Below, one piece after another: positions 12,430 to 23,706 of a stretch of DNA of 64,000 bases; within the stretch, counting starts at the first letter, position 1, and each line of letters opens with the position of its first letter. The translations under genes and the position numbers were made by a program. The notes under the pieces were generated by a model. It ran no database searches. It worked only from the letters and a program-made list of their open reading frames with translations, and had not been told where the DNA came from. Source of the stretch: Dendrophyllia cribrosa (lineage: Eukaryota; Cnidaria; Anthozoa; Scleractinia; Dendrophylliidae); the NCBI GenBank assembly GCA_024195265.1, contig JAJLRJ010000013.1, positions 9,051,832 to 9,115,831 on the forward strand, in the 5' to 3' direction.

Positions 12430-15400
12430 ATGTATCAGATTGATCAGAAAATACTTATCTCTGTTTTGTTACTTTCCATATCACAAGGTAAGCTAAGGTC
12501 TATAGTTTATCTAAGTTATTCTTAAAATTTGATCTTTGGCACTCTTTTCTCACATTTCTAATATCATACGTAAACACTTTAACATCTTACTTTCCTCTGA
12601 CCACTGCAAATCCATCTTCAAATATCCACCTTTCGTTGCTCTAACCTTTGTGACCTTCTAGTTAAATCACAACTTCCTAAAAACAAATCTAATGAATGTA
12701 ATCTTCCGCTTAATTGGTTCTTACCGCTATGGACAAGATTGTGCTACTTGTCCTTACATTACTAACGGTCTTCAACATTACCTTTTTTATTCTACTGGCG
12801 AAACGCTTTTCTATCACCTCTCACACTAACTTGTAATACTAGAAACCTCATTTATATGATACAATGCACTCGCTGTCACAAGCACCCGGGGGGGGGCATC
12901 CCTTATATACGCTATTTCGGTATGTGCCGCCCGATAGGGTAGGGTTTTTTAGGTGCTCAGTCCTTAAATAGGGTATCTTTTTTGGCATTTTTGGTATTGT
13001 GGTCCTTACATATTCCTGTTAAAACTGGGCCTTAAAAAGGGTATCAAAGCTGGATTTTCTAGCCTTAAATAGGGTCAGGATTTGAGAACCTTGGCGGCAC
13101 ACACCTATCCTACATTGTCGGGAGTACCCCCCCTTCCCCCCTCCCCCCCCCCCCCCCCTCCCCGGGCACAAGCAGTATATTGGGGAAACAAAACGACGAC
13201 TCAGAGACAAATTTAACGAACACAGACGGTCAGTTGACAAAACTAACATCAAATCTAAACCTACTACTGCTGCAGAACATTTTCTTTCTAATCCTAATCA
13301 TTCTAACTCCGACATGCAAATAATTCCTTTAGAAACTATTAACACTTCCCGTGACTCGATACGTAAAGGTCGTAAAGCCAGGGAATCTTATTTTATCTAT
13401 AAAGGTGATGCTTCCGATCCACATGCACGGCATGAACAAACGTGATGAAATGTAATACTTTTTGGTTTTTATTTCCTATTTCGTCATATCCTGTATTACC
13501 GAATTCTTTTGTATTGTGAAATTCTCCCTGTATAATAGTAGAACAAGGAGCAAAGGACCGCGAACGAAAATGCTGCTGGAATACGTAGGATCTATAGAAG
13601 ATCTGATCAGCCAAAAATAGTAATACAAACTTGAACATAGTGAGCAAAGCTGATACTACGTAGAACAATTAACGCGACAACGACATGATAGATCTCAAAC
13701 TGAAAGCCAAAATGCAACCGTGGACAGCTGTTTCGACCTGGTTGGGTCTCGTCAGCACGGTGTAGCAGCAAAAAGATAGAAAAACTAGCGCGAACGCCAA
13801 TTCTCTACCAAATCGCACGTGGTGATGGCAACAAAGAGAGCTCGAATCCAAATGTTTGCCAATTGACCCACGTCACAGCGGCGCGTGACCATGAGTAATA
13901 CGCAAAGAATTTGAAATATCATGTCGTTGTCGCGATAAAGAAAGTGAGGACAGACATAAACCATCCCTCAGCGAATACATGGCCAATATCAGCTTTGCTC
14001 ACTATGTTCAAGTTTGTATCCCTGTATAACATCGTATAACATATTGTACAGCTAATAACATCTTATACCTGAAGAAGGCTGGTCTGCCCAGCTTAAATTT
14101 TGTACCATAATGTACGCTGTTTTCTGCTTTGCTTTAAAGTTTTATATTCAATGTTTTTTTTTGGCTGAAGCAGATCCTCAAGGATCCAGCCCCCCCGGGA
14201 GTGGGGGGATACCCTAAAAGGTACCGCGATAATTCCAACGGGGGTCATCTTGAATTTTAGCACCCCAAGAGGTACCAATGTACAAATTTTGACCCCTAAA
14301 AGGTACGACGAGCACCACCGTCATTTTTATATGGGAGTACGCCCCCTTTCTCCCCCCCCCCCCCCCCCCCCCCCCCGGGGGGAGGGATCCAGCGTACAAG
14401 CAGCGAGATTCTCGTATACGGTTTCTTGCTATTTTATTAGCTATATATAATTTTCGGAAAGGATAAAGGGGGGGGGGGGGGGGGGGGTGGGGACTCCCAT
14501 ATAAAAATGACGGGGTGCTCGTCGGAAATTTTCGAAATATACCCTGAAAGGTACTAGAATCTCATAGAAAAACCTTTGAATGCAGAGGTCCACACGACGC
14601 AGAAATTAAACGTGCTGGTAGTTGCCGGATCTTCCTTGTGAAATATCTCGTGCCAGGCGTCACTTGAATGTGAAAATACAAATCTGCCCTTTGCCGTAGT
14701 GCCAGCCTTGCATTCAGTTTTGTACTAGAATCTCGTTTGATGGGCGTGGCTCAAAAATATTTACCCCTAAGAGGTACCAATTCTAAAACAACACATGCCA
14801 TATTCTGTAAAATTTTTTCGGCTCCATTTTAGATTTTAGTACCCTAAGCGGTACCAATCTACAGTGGAACCCGCCTTACGGTCACCTCGTTAATACGGTC
14901 ACCTCGTTATTACGGTCACTTTTTTTGTCCCGGCGAAACGCGCGCCCATACATTTTCTTATAATGAAACCCCGTTAATGCGGCCATCCCGTTAATACGGC
15001 CAAATTTTCATGGCCCGTTGGTGACCGTATTAACGGGGTTCCACTGTACAAATTTTGACCCGTAAAAGGTACGACGAGCACCCCCGTCATTTTTATATGG
15101 GAGTCCCTCCCCCGGGGGATGAAGCAGCTAGTAAATTCGAGGGATAAAATTTCTTTCCCTAAAATGTTCTGCCTCTGAAATATTCAGCTATGAGCCCGGA
15201 ACCGAAAAGGTCAAATACTATTAAAAACTATAATATTCTAAAGGTTTGGGTGTTGCTTGATGTAAGCCTCATTTTTCCAATTTCTTTTGTTTTCAGCACG
15301 AACTACACGTGCTATGCTTCAACTTCGTGGCAATTTGCATACGGTGCACATTTGTATGCGAACACACAATGCTACGTCCTAGCGTTCTTACATGTACTCT

Positions 15401-18400
15401 GAATTCCATTGTGCCATTCTAACAAATTAAGGAGACTTGAATAATTACACCCCGGTGAGGATGAGCATGCGCATAAAAGAGTATTATGGTAGTTTTCGGA
15501 GTGGCCAATTATATTTATGTAGCTAACAACAACAACAACAACAACACGATTTATTTTCAAATAATAAAACAAAATATACTAGCAACCCGCAAATAACTAG
15601 AGTTAATCGTGGCGGGTTGCTGCGCACTAAACAATTGCAGAAGCTCACTATAAAATAAATGACTGATAACAATAGATACGAAAATAAGGAATGGATAATT
15701 TATGATTAGGGCCTGGTCGCACTACAGTCAAAACCAAAAATTAGCCCGTGCAAAAATCGAGGAAAACAAAAGAAACCGCTCCGGTGGGACACTCTTTTTG
15801 TGGAATGTTTTTGTTTTTATGTCATTTTGTACCGGCTAATTTTTGTTTTTGACTGTAGTGCGACCAGGCCCTTAGTTACAACAACAAATAAATTAATAAT
15901 AGAAATAAAAATAAACATATAAATTAAGGAGAAGGGGTAATAAAATGCAGATTAAAGTCAATTAAGTGTTTTAAAATTACGAAGACTGGTACAAAGAAAT
16001 TCGACATCAACATAGATATCCTCACTCTCCAAGACCTCCAATAGTAATCTGTTTAACTTGGACTTAAAGCATGTTTTGCTTTGGTTACGTAAATTTATAG
16101 GTATATTATTCCAAATTCTAGTTCCAGTTCTAGAAAAGGAGTGTAATTGTTGGTTAATTCTAGAATTTTTGACATAAAAGTTGCCAGCGGCTGAGAATCT
16201 GGTGTCGTGAGTGTGAATCGGAATCTGGTCTGAGCGGATGAAAAGGTCAGAAATATTAGATGGAACAGAATGGTTTGCAACATCATGCATTAGTACAGAA
16301 ATCGATTTAAAGTAGAGCATATTCAATGGCAGAATATTAGAGGTAGCTCAGTGGAAACACAAAAATAATGGTCTTGTTTTGTTTAAAATTATTCTACTAC
16401 ATCTCTAAGATTAAAAATAAGTGTCTTGGGTTGTAGATGGCCAGGATGAAAATGGATTGAAACATGATAAAATTGGGCCAATTTTATTACAGTTTATCAC
16501 CTTGTGTTTTGGAAAACTCATAGACTGCAAAACAGTCGTATTTTTTGCGTTGGTCATACGAATGCGCGCGGTCTTTGAACGAAAGGTCAGGAGCGAGTGT
16601 AAATATGGACAGTGGGACTGGGGAGAGACGCTAAAAAAACTCGCCTCACACGCCCTACGGGCGTGTAAGGCGTATCCACGCTTCAGATGCTTTCAGCGCT
16701 TCGCGCGTTTGTGAGCGAGGCAGCGGAAAAAAAACGACTGTTTTGCAGTCTAGAAAACTCACTAAAACCGTGATTATGCATGGTTTATTCTTCTCTTTCA
16801 AGTTTTACTTGATATCTTCTCTTATATGTTTTATAAACATTTTGCGTTTAAAAACAGTACTTGATTTTAATTTGGGGTAGTTTGGGGTAATTATTTTGGT
16901 TTGGCTACAGGCCTGTATGCTATCTCATATAACTTCGGAGAGTTGTAATTTTGCACTCGACTGTTTCTTTGTGGATTTAATAGTACATTAATGACGGTTT
17001 AAAGTATATATGGTAGATTTTATATTTGCTACATGGTGTTCTTATAAGAAAATCGAAAAGAGTTTTTTCGATATCGATTTTCTTTTCCGCGTTTTACCCG
17101 TCTAAAAACGTGAAATTTCACTTCCGGTGGGGTACAAAACCGCGCAAGAAGAAAGACTGGAAATAGTCCGCTGTGACGTCAATACAAGAATGCCGGTGTC
17201 GAGGTTTCTTGGTTCCTCACATTTTTGGTCCGCCCTGAGGAAGAAACATAGTTCTATTAAGGTGTGTTGTCTACGGTTGTAGCAACACGCACCCAAAAAC
17301 GGAGGAACTGAGAAACCGCACGACACTGGCATTCTTGTATTGACGTCACAGCGTACTATTTCCACTTTCGTCTTGCGCGGTTTTGTAACCCACCGGAAGT
17401 GAAATTTCACGTTTTTAGACGGCTAAATCACGGACAAGAAAAATCGATATAGAAAAACTTTTTTCGACTTTCTTATCAGAACGCCATGTAGATTTCAACA
17501 AGCAAATGAAAATAATCTGTCATAGAGCAGTTTTCAATTGAGTGTCGAAAGTAATTACACAATTGCTTTGGTTTTGCATTGCTACGCTTTGTGATTGGCT
17601 AAAAAATCTCGCGCCACTTTCTCGACCAATCAGAAGTAAAACCAAAACCAATCGTGACTTACTCACACGCGTCTTCCCGCGCTTGGCGCCGCCTACATGT
17701 AATTGCTTCGAGCTCTGATTGGTTCATTGGATTGTTTACGACTGCTGTGATTGGTCAGTACACTTAAATATTGCTCTTCCTTTTAACTCGTGAATACGCG
17801 AAGCGTTGAACGAGTTATAGCATTTGGGTAGAAATTTCACTCGAGCGCTTGATCACTCGATCGCTGGATCCTTCGCTCGATTTTGCTATAGAGGTTTTGC
17901 ACGGCAACCATGTTGCATGGCAGGAACAATGGATTCTTTTCCCTATGGGAAAGAATGTTCTTTCTAATGCAAAACATTTTCATTGTTCCTGCCATGCAAC
18001 ATGGCTGCCGTGCAAAACCTCTATTCTTGTGGAATTATTACTTTTTCAGCCGTTATTTTATTTTGCTTTCATCACTTTTGGCGATTTTGTTCTCCCTATT
18101 TTAAGATAATAAAGCAAGCCGTTTTGTGCGCCCGCGTTCCTTCAACCCAGCGCCTGGCCATATCTATGAAAACACGATATATTAGCCGGGACACTCTGAC
18201 GGGGTTGAGTCTAAATGTTATAGCTCAGAGGGAGGTCGGACACCTTAATGAGAATATATAACGGAGTAACTGGTTAGCCTTCAGTTGAGGTTGGGGTTAG
18301 CAGTTTATATAGTTAAATTTAGGCATAAAAATCCCGAGAAGCTAGGTCATGCGATATGTAATGGCCACCTTCACCTACCGTTCCCATGGGGACGGCTTTG

Positions 18401-21400
18401 GAGGAAGGAGAAGGTGAGGAGTTAGACGCAGGGGGTGGGTGTCGGTGGAGTAAAACGCCTAGGGGAGGGGAGGGCCCAAAAGTGTGCATAATCCTTTATT
18501 TAGAGCGTTTCGTATTCACGAGTTGTCTCATAGGAGCCTTTGCATTGATTATTTATTTTTTTTTTCACGGTTAGCTAAACAAGTATGTTATTCCAAATAT
18601 GGATGCTTCAGTGACGATCCTCCTTTTGACAACCCCTTGGTGCTTTTGCCCCAGTCTCCATCGTTTGTAGGGATAACATACCGAGTATTCACACGAGCCC
18701 ATCCCACAGTGTCGCAGATCATAGATGATTCTGATGTCGCAAAACTACAAGCCTCTGATTATAACCGAACTAAAAACACCGCGATTCTTGTTCATGGATT
18801 TAAAGGTAAGCAATCGTTGCGTGTATATGTTTTTACTGCATTCTCTTTTCCATGGCAAGCCAAGTTAAACGAATGTTGACTTAATTATAATGTAACCGTT
18901 TATTGTCAGAAAATTCGGATGTTCCCTGGATTAACGTAATGAAAAACGCGCTGTTAAAACAAGAAGATGTCAACATAATCATCATTGATTGGTCAACTGG
19001 CGCAAAGAGCCCGTATGAACAAGCCTCTGGGAATACCCGTATGGTGGGTGTTCAAATAGCAGAGTTGATTAAGTTTCTAGTAAACAGTACCAACACCAAC
19101 ACTGATGCATTTTACATCCTGGGATTTGATCTTGGTGCACATGCCGCTGGTCATGCCGGGAAAAATCTTGGTAAAAATGAAACTCCACTTGGGCGAATAA
19201 CAGGTGAAGAAAAATCACAATTTTATTTATTTTAATTAGTTATTTTTTAAATCAATAAATTCAAACGGAAGAAGCTGGACTGAAAGATAGTTAATCAGTT
19301 ATTGGTTCTGGCTGACTGCCATGTATTGCATTGCGCATCTCTACTGAGCATAATTTGTTGCGTCATTATTGCGCGCATGGGCTCGCGCACATTTAGTATC
19401 AAAATGTTTTTCTTTTTAAACTTAGGCCCGGTTCAGACGCCGAACTTTTCATGAGTCTAATCTAATACCTTGAATTAAGTACATGAAAAGTTCGGCGTCT
19501 GAATCAGTTAAGAACGGCTATTTGAATTTGGAACGGCTCAGCCGTTCTTCCCGCCTGGCTCAGCCGGGAATTTCGGCTTTGGAACGGCTTTGATTCAGAC
19601 GCCGAACTTTTCATGAGCCGAACCTAATGCATAAAAGTTATTATAACTTATTTTACATGCAGTTTCTCGTATAAATTATTTATACGATGCCTGAAAATAT
19701 CTGTCCTTTCGATTTGTTTCTCTTCAAACTGAATTAAGTTCGGCTAATTAAGTTCGGCGTCTGAATCAACAGGCGTACTTTTGTTAATTTGGGTCGGTCC
19801 AAATTTGAATTAAGTTCGGCTCATGAAAAGTTCGGCGTCTGAACTGGGCCTTAGTGCTTGTTATCTACTAAACGAGCACTGTTCTTCATTGGCTTGGCAT
19901 TATTTCATTATATCATCTCTTTCAACTGGAACAATTTAAAACAAAAATTCAACAAAAAATAGGCTATTACTAAAAATGCGTACATACCCGTTATTTGTGG
20001 GAATAAATTTACCGACCGTTATCAAGCTTACCAATATCTACCAATATAAATGTACAAATACAAAAAAATAAATAATCTAACAATTAAACGTTAAACATCA
20101 AACTTTTAAAATTTAAGATTTTTAAAATTTTATTTATATAATTTTCAGATTGTAAAAGTCACTGTATTATTTTTGGCCAAAGGAGGTTTAATAAGGTATT
20201 TAGTTATAATTGTTATACTCCTGCCATCTTTCTTTTAGGATTGGATCCAGTTGGCAAATACTTTGTGGGCGACAAACCTGAAATTAGACTGGATTCAAGA
20301 GATGCACAACTTGTTGACGTCATTCACACAGACTCAGACAACAATGGACTAGAACAAGAACTGGGACATCTTGACTTCTATCCAAACGGAGGGGCTCGGC
20401 AACAAGGGTGTGGCTTATTGGGAGGTATGAGAATTGGGACAACTTAATTTCTTTCCAAACGGAGGGGCTCGGCAACAAGGGTGTGGCTTACTGGGAGGTA
20501 TGAGAATTGGGACATCTCGATTTCTTTCCAAACGGAGGGGTAAAAAGGGTGTGTCTTACTGGAAGGTATGAACGCCTTTCCTCCCGTTTTTCATTGAGTG
20601 ATAACTAATGGTGATTGTCAATGAGTGGATAGAGTAATTAATCGGAAGGATGATTGTATGGGGTATGCAATATAATTCAAGGATTGAGTATTACTTATCA
20701 CTTGCTAAGTTTAGTTTTTAGTAAAAATTAGTTCCTTAGCTAATACAACAGACACAAGGAAGGGTGTTTCATAAGGATTTCCAAACACCGAGAAGTTGGT
20801 TGAAACCACGAGGTGCAGCCGAGTATTTTTACCGACTTTGAGGTGTTTGGACACCTGATGAATCACTTTTTTGAGTGTACATAAGATCGGGTTTCCAAAA
20901 CACTGTCATGCTAATGATTAGATCCACCACTGTGGTACTAAACAATTTAACTGAAAATATTCTCTGATTTCTTTAGATTTTATAGGTAACGACTTCTGCG
21001 ATCATAGAAGGGCCATTGAATACTTTATGGAGTCAATTTCCACTACCTGCCCTTTCCGTGCATATCCTTGCAAGAGTATGGTGTATTTCGAGCGGGGTTG
21101 GTGCACCTATGCTAATCAGGTGACTCCTTCAATGGGATTTAACGCCTTCAAAAGCAAAGGACTGACGACTGGAAAACACTTTCTTTATACAAACTCAAGG
21201 AGTCCTTTTTGTGGTAAGTTTCTATAGATCGTTTTCATCTACGTAAGCAGTTTGAAAAATACTTTCTGGAAACTTCCGGCTTCAAAACAGTACTGGAAAA
21301 CACTTTCTTTATACAAACTCAAGGAGTCCTTTTTGTAGTAAGTTTCTATGGATCGTTTCCATCTACGTAAGCAGTTTGGAAAATACCTTCTGGAAACTTC

Positions 21401-21948
21401 CCTTCAAAACAGTACTGGAACACTTTCTTTATACAAACTCAAGCCGCGGGTTATTTAAACGAAGTCTGACTAACTTAGATCGCGGTTGAAGACAATTAAT
21501 GGACCTCACATCTGTTTATAAGTGGATCATTTTAAGTAGATAAATGTTTTTTTTTTCTAGTCTGTGCTTTATGTCTTCTTCACACTGTTTACAGTAAACA
21601 GAGTTTAAATATTAGGGTTGGCCAGATTGAAATTGGTTTAGACCGCGGTTTTGTTAACCCTATTCAGCCTGGGCTTTTTTTGAGTTTCTGAGCCTGGGGG
21701 GGGGGGGGACGTAAAAATATAAAAGTTATACCAATAAACATTGTTTTTCTTCATTCAAAGGTATAAATATGCAAATTTCAAAAAACATGGCTGTCAAAAT
21801 CTTGTTGCCATGGAAACATCAAGTTACGTTATCAAAAAATTGTCATATGAAATTGTTGCCAGATAAATTTTAGGAAAAGTCACAAAGTTTGATGACGTTT
21901 ATATACATATTAAAGAAGTTATGCATGTTCAAAGTTAGCGCCCCCCCG

Positions 21949-21984
<36 letters not shown>

Positions 21985-23706
21985 AGGCCGAACAGGGTTG
22001 AACACCGTCTAAACTTTGTTTTATAATATGACCATACGGCCCCGCTTATTTATTTATCGAAACTATTGTAGTTTCTTTTAGAGCAAAATTCACTTTATGT
22101 TATTGTACCATATTAATGTGTTAATATACATTTGTTGATACATTTCAGTGTTTCATTACACGGTATATTTTAAGACGGGAACTGGATTATTTGGCAGTTT
22201 CAAAGGAAGAGTAACAGTTAGAATACATGGAGAAAATGGAGCCACTGGTTACATCACCCTTAACAAGTAGGTGGACGGTTCTTTCATTCTGCAGTGAAAT
22301 GGCCAGATACCACGCAGCTCTTAACAACCTCTAATTTCATTGGACCTGGGTATCACGCAGCTCTATTGTTTTCAGGGCTAGGGTCCATTGTTACATGTAT
22401 GTTGTTTGTTCTATTGTTTTCTCAGCAAATCAGAGAAGACCTTGTAAGAGCTGCGTACTGCCCCGAAATGGCCACTGACTGGACAACAGGGTTCTATTTT
22501 AGGAGTTTTCGTTTGGGGGACTGAGAAGTTCCGAGTGGCCGAAGGCCATGTTTTTTCTTTGAAATAACCGCTAAAATGCAATCGTCTAGTGCATTTTGAG
22601 AAACAAATTTCAGACAATGTTACAATTAACTCCGGTACCGGTAAAGCACAATAACCGAGCCTGCCGTAAGGCCAGTAAGTTATAGTACTCCATGTATCCT
22701 GTCATATAGTGTCCTTTGACAAGGAATGTTACCTTATGTACACTGACCTGAATGATTTTCTGACATATTGTGGGGGTGGGGGTTGGGAGCTGAGCTTTTT
22801 GAAAGGGAACTGTTTCCACTGCTCAAGCCCCCTAGATGGATTCCTGGACAGTCACCTCTCCGCACCCTGGACAGTCGCCTCTCCGCTCGATGTCAATATT
22901 TTCCCATTGTTATTAAGAGCGTCCGTCAGACCTTTTTACTTCCTGTATATTTTTCACCAATTGGCTTTTTGTGCTTTGAAATAAATCTAAACCCTTGACT
23001 TCACGTGAATTGCTATATGCATGTGTATCTTTGCAGACGCGATTTCCAGGGCGCTACACTCAACAGTTTTATTGCACCGTCTGTCAAAGATCTTGGAAAA
23101 CTGAAGAAACTGGAAGTTAGCCATGATGGGTTACTATTAATAACACAGTGGCATTTGGAATATGCTGTTGTAAAGCCTGCTTGGAGTGGTAACAGGTAAA
23201 GGAATATGATAAAAAACATGTTTTGATGTAGTCTCCCACGCACACCGTTATTTGTCTCGTCACGCAATGCTCCTGAGGAGCGTTGCGTGACGAGACAAAT
23301 AATGGCTGCGTGGGAGACTAGTTCTGATGCTGCCAAATCGACCATTTCAGTTCGGTTCAATGTCAGCTATACAGCAGATATGTGGAAAACCATGTCTCTT
23401 TCTCCGATTTGTTTTTGAGCGTAGCGCGAGGCATAAGTACAGGTAGCAGAGAAGAAGGGGGACGCAACTCGCTCTTCTCGCCCTTCCCGTCTATCAAAGC
23501 GCTCCTGTTTCGCACATTTTGCCAAAGCTAACATTATTAACTGTAAATGCCATCCAGTTTTTGAAATTTACTCCGAAACGTCACTCGTTCTGTGTTCTGT
23601 TTTGTTTCTCCAAAGCAACTACTATTCAGCGTGTTTTGACGCCTACATCAACAGCGCTGGAGATGAGGAGATGCTACAGACTGGTCGGCCAACTGATGTT
23701 TGTTAA
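12430..23706 (+). CDS. Lipase-1: pancreatic-lipase-type protein with Ser-to-Asp nucleophile
   Basis: Eight exons: 12430-12487, 18575-18805, 18910-19203, 20239-20424, 20977-21213, 22149-22266, 23037-23195, 23616-23706 (457 aa), all GT-AG with consistent phases. Exon 1 encodes a hydrophobic signal peptide starting MYQIDQKILISVLLL; it was chosen because paralogues have the same signal exon ending in phase 1. The lipase domain follows (VCYSKYGCFS, HGFK, DWSTGA). The family nucleophile elbow GxSxG reads GFDLG, so the catalytic Ser is Asp (about residue 170). The catalytic Asp (GLDPVG, about 197) and His (CDHRR, about 266) remain. Exons 6-8 encode a PLAT-like C-terminal domain. A secreted role is expected, hydrolysis doubtful. 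AATAAA lies at 23741. The 6.1-kb intron 1 makes exon 1 the least certain part. Confidence 0.8.
12595..13445 (+). pseudogene. Penelope-like retroelement, GIY-YIG end
   Basis: After removing an inserted MITE (12885-13166 plus one target copy), the frame reads NLIYMIQCTRCHK then QYIGETKRRLRDKFNEHRR and runs to a stop at 13443-13445. The YIGETKRRLRDKFNEH pattern with preceding Cys pairs is the GIY-YIG endonuclease end of Penelope-like elements. Upstream, CATCPYITNG and YSTGETLFY are in another frame, so at least one frameshift exists. The reverse transcriptase part is missing. It lies in lipase-1 intron 1. Confidence 0.75.
12885..13166. mobile_element. CCCGGGGG-family MITE with 8-bp TSD
   Basis: CACAAGCA at 12877-12884 and 13167-13174 flanks 282 bp starting CCCGGGGGGGGG and ending CCCCGGG. 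Removing the unit and one target copy restores the reading frame of the Penelope fragment, which proves the insertion. Confidence 0.85.
13624..14018. mobile_element. Unit bounded by 32-bp perfect inverted repeats, carries a hammerhead
   Basis: TACAAACTTGAACATAGTGA... at 13624-13655 returns exactly inverted at 13987-14018. The unit lies 3' of the Penelope fragment and holds a minus-strand hammerhead ribozyme. The sequence flanking it on the right (CTGAAGAAGGCTGG at 14069) resembles a Penelope terminal repeat. It may be an oppositely oriented Penelope terminus or a separate retrozyme-like unit. Confidence 0.6.
13718..13760 (-). ncRNA. Hammerhead ribozyme
   Basis: On the minus strand the order is CCGTG (stem I), CTGACGA (core), GACC-CAACCA-GGTC (stem II), GAAAC (core), a two-pair stem III around AGCT, GTC (cleavage triplet), CACGG (stem I closing). 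All core bases are present and both stems pair perfectly. Hammerheads are known in the terminal repeats of Penelope-like elements and in retrozymes. The link to the nearby Penelope fragment is an inference, since the ribozyme is on the other strand. Confidence 0.8.
14069..14103 (+). ncRNA. Decayed hammerhead-like motif
   Basis: CTGAAGA followed by GGCTGG-TCTG-CCAGC gives the first core and a perfect stem II, but the second core GAAAC is changed to TTAAAT. It is probably the dead ribozyme of the Penelope terminal repeat. Confidence 0.4.
14191..14385. mobile_element. CCCGGGGG-family MITE, 8-bp TSD
   Basis: GATCCAGC at 14183-14190 and 14386-14393 flanks a 195-bp unit running from CCCCCCGGGAG to CCGGGGGGAGG. 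The interior repeats the words CCCTAAAAGGTAC and GGTACCAAT. Confidence 0.75.
14460..15120. mobile_element. Larger inverted-repeat element of the same family
   Basis: ACTCCCATATAAAAATGACG near 14493 returns inverted near 15085. Words of the AAAGGTAC type recur inside, as in the unit at 14191. A pogo-like MITE is nested in it. Confidence 0.6.
14872..15046. mobile_element. pogo/Tigger-like MITE, TA target
   Basis: Ends are CAGTGGAACCCG and its inverted form, with TA on both sides (14870-14871 and 15047-15048). CAGTGGAACC termini with a TA duplication are typical of the pogo/Tigger branch of Tc1-mariner. The interior has CGTTAATACGG-type repeats and no transposase. Confidence 0.8.
15522..16326 (-). 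pseudogene. LINE 3' end (reverse transcriptase C-terminus)
   Basis: The open frame 16326-15958 on the minus strand (122 codons) contains HTHDTRFSAAGN, a spacing of Asn/Tyr residues, RIWNNIPINLRNQ and FKSKL. These are the conserved C-terminal end of CR1/L2-type non-LTR reverse transcriptases. The 3' untranslated part runs to a (TTG)n tail at 15522-15546 on that strand. The 5' portion is missing, as usual for truncated LINE insertions. A Harbinger-like MITE interrupts the 3' part. Confidence 0.75.
15709..15871. mobile_element. PIF/Harbinger-like MITE, TTA target
   Basis: TTA at 15706-15708 and 15872-15874 flanks inverted ends GGGCCTGGTCGCACTACAGT, with arms matching for over 40 bp. TTA duplication and GGGCC ends fit PIF/Harbinger. 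Confidence 0.8.
16521..16752. mobile_element. MULE-like MITE, 9-bp TSD
   Basis: GAAAACTCA at 16512-16520 and 16753-16761 flanks 232 bp with inverted ends TAGACTGCAAAACAGTCG. Nine-base duplication suggests a Mutator-type source. Confidence 0.85.
17034..17489. repeat. Long imperfect palindrome, about 455 bp
   Basis: CATGGTGTTCTTATAAGAAA at the left is matched inverted by TTCTTATCAGAACGCCATG at the right. Arms stay complementary through CGTGAAATTTCACTTCCGG and CAAGAATGCCGGTGTCG toward the centre near 17250. Arm divergence is moderate, so this is an old foldback MITE. Confidence 0.75.
17523..17760. repeat. AGAGCAGTTTTCAAT repeat, truncated copy 1
   Basis: Begins TAGAGCAGTTTTCAATTGAG and carries TTGATTGG/CCAATCAG words. 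It matches two longer copies at 32331 and 32865 but lacks their right terminal inverted repeat. Confidence 0.7.
17888..18024. repeat. 137-bp hairpin MITE
   Basis: ATAGAGGTTTTGCACGGCA pairs with its complement at the right end. Arms of about 53 bp match nearly perfectly around a short loop. Confidence 0.85.
18025..18574. other. 3' end of lipase-1 intron 1
   Basis: A frame starting at 18484 runs into exon 2 without a stop, so an alternative unspliced start is possible, but it lacks a good signal peptide. The acceptor is TTTTTTTTTCACGGTTAG just before 18575. No other feature seen. Confidence 0.45.
19425..19850. mobile_element. PIF/Harbinger-like MITE, TTA target
   Basis: TTA at 19422-19424 and 19851-19853 flanks 426 bp with inverted ends GGCCCGGTTCAGACGCCGAA and its complement. 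The word TTCGGCGTCTGAATCA is repeated inside in both orientations. It lies in lipase-1 intron 3. Confidence 0.8.
20358..20573 (+). repeat. 73-bp triplication of an exon end and its donor
   Basis: The last 67 bp of lipase-1 exon 4 plus the GTATGA donor (20358-20430) are repeated at 20431-20503 and, decayed, from 20504. The unit length, 73 bp, is not a multiple of three. Each of the first two copies keeps the donor GTATGA. Confidence 0.85.
21171..21443 (+). repeat. Duplication of lipase-1 exon 5 end
   Basis: The end of exon 5 with its donor and following intron (from GGAAAACACT at 21171) is repeated from 21295, and a third partial copy starts at 21417. Units are 124 and 122 bp. In the second copy the donor context is changed from TGGTAAGT to TAGTAAGT. 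Confidence 0.85.
21653..22008. mobile_element. MITE with GTTAACCCTATTCAGCC ends and long C tract
   Basis: GTTAACCCTATTCAGCCTGG on the left corresponds inverted to CCAGGCCGAACAGGGTTGAAC on the right. A G run near 21700 and a C run of roughly 40 near 21945-21985 pair. A relative ends near 34735. Confidence 0.65.
23229..23320. repeat. 92-bp hairpin MITE in lipase-1 intron 7
   Basis: TAGTCTCCCACGCA at the left returns inverted at 23307-23320, and the arms pair almost fully around TGA. It sits between the two last PLAT-coding exons, 33 bp after a splice donor. Confidence 0.85.

Noticed and set aside
14214..14450. Frames encoding poly-Gly or poly-Pro
   Set aside because: They arise from C/G homopolymer tracts in MITEs.
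16521..16752. Promoter-like GC-rich patch in lipase-1 intron 1
   Set aside because: It is the interior of a MITE with clear 9-bp duplication.
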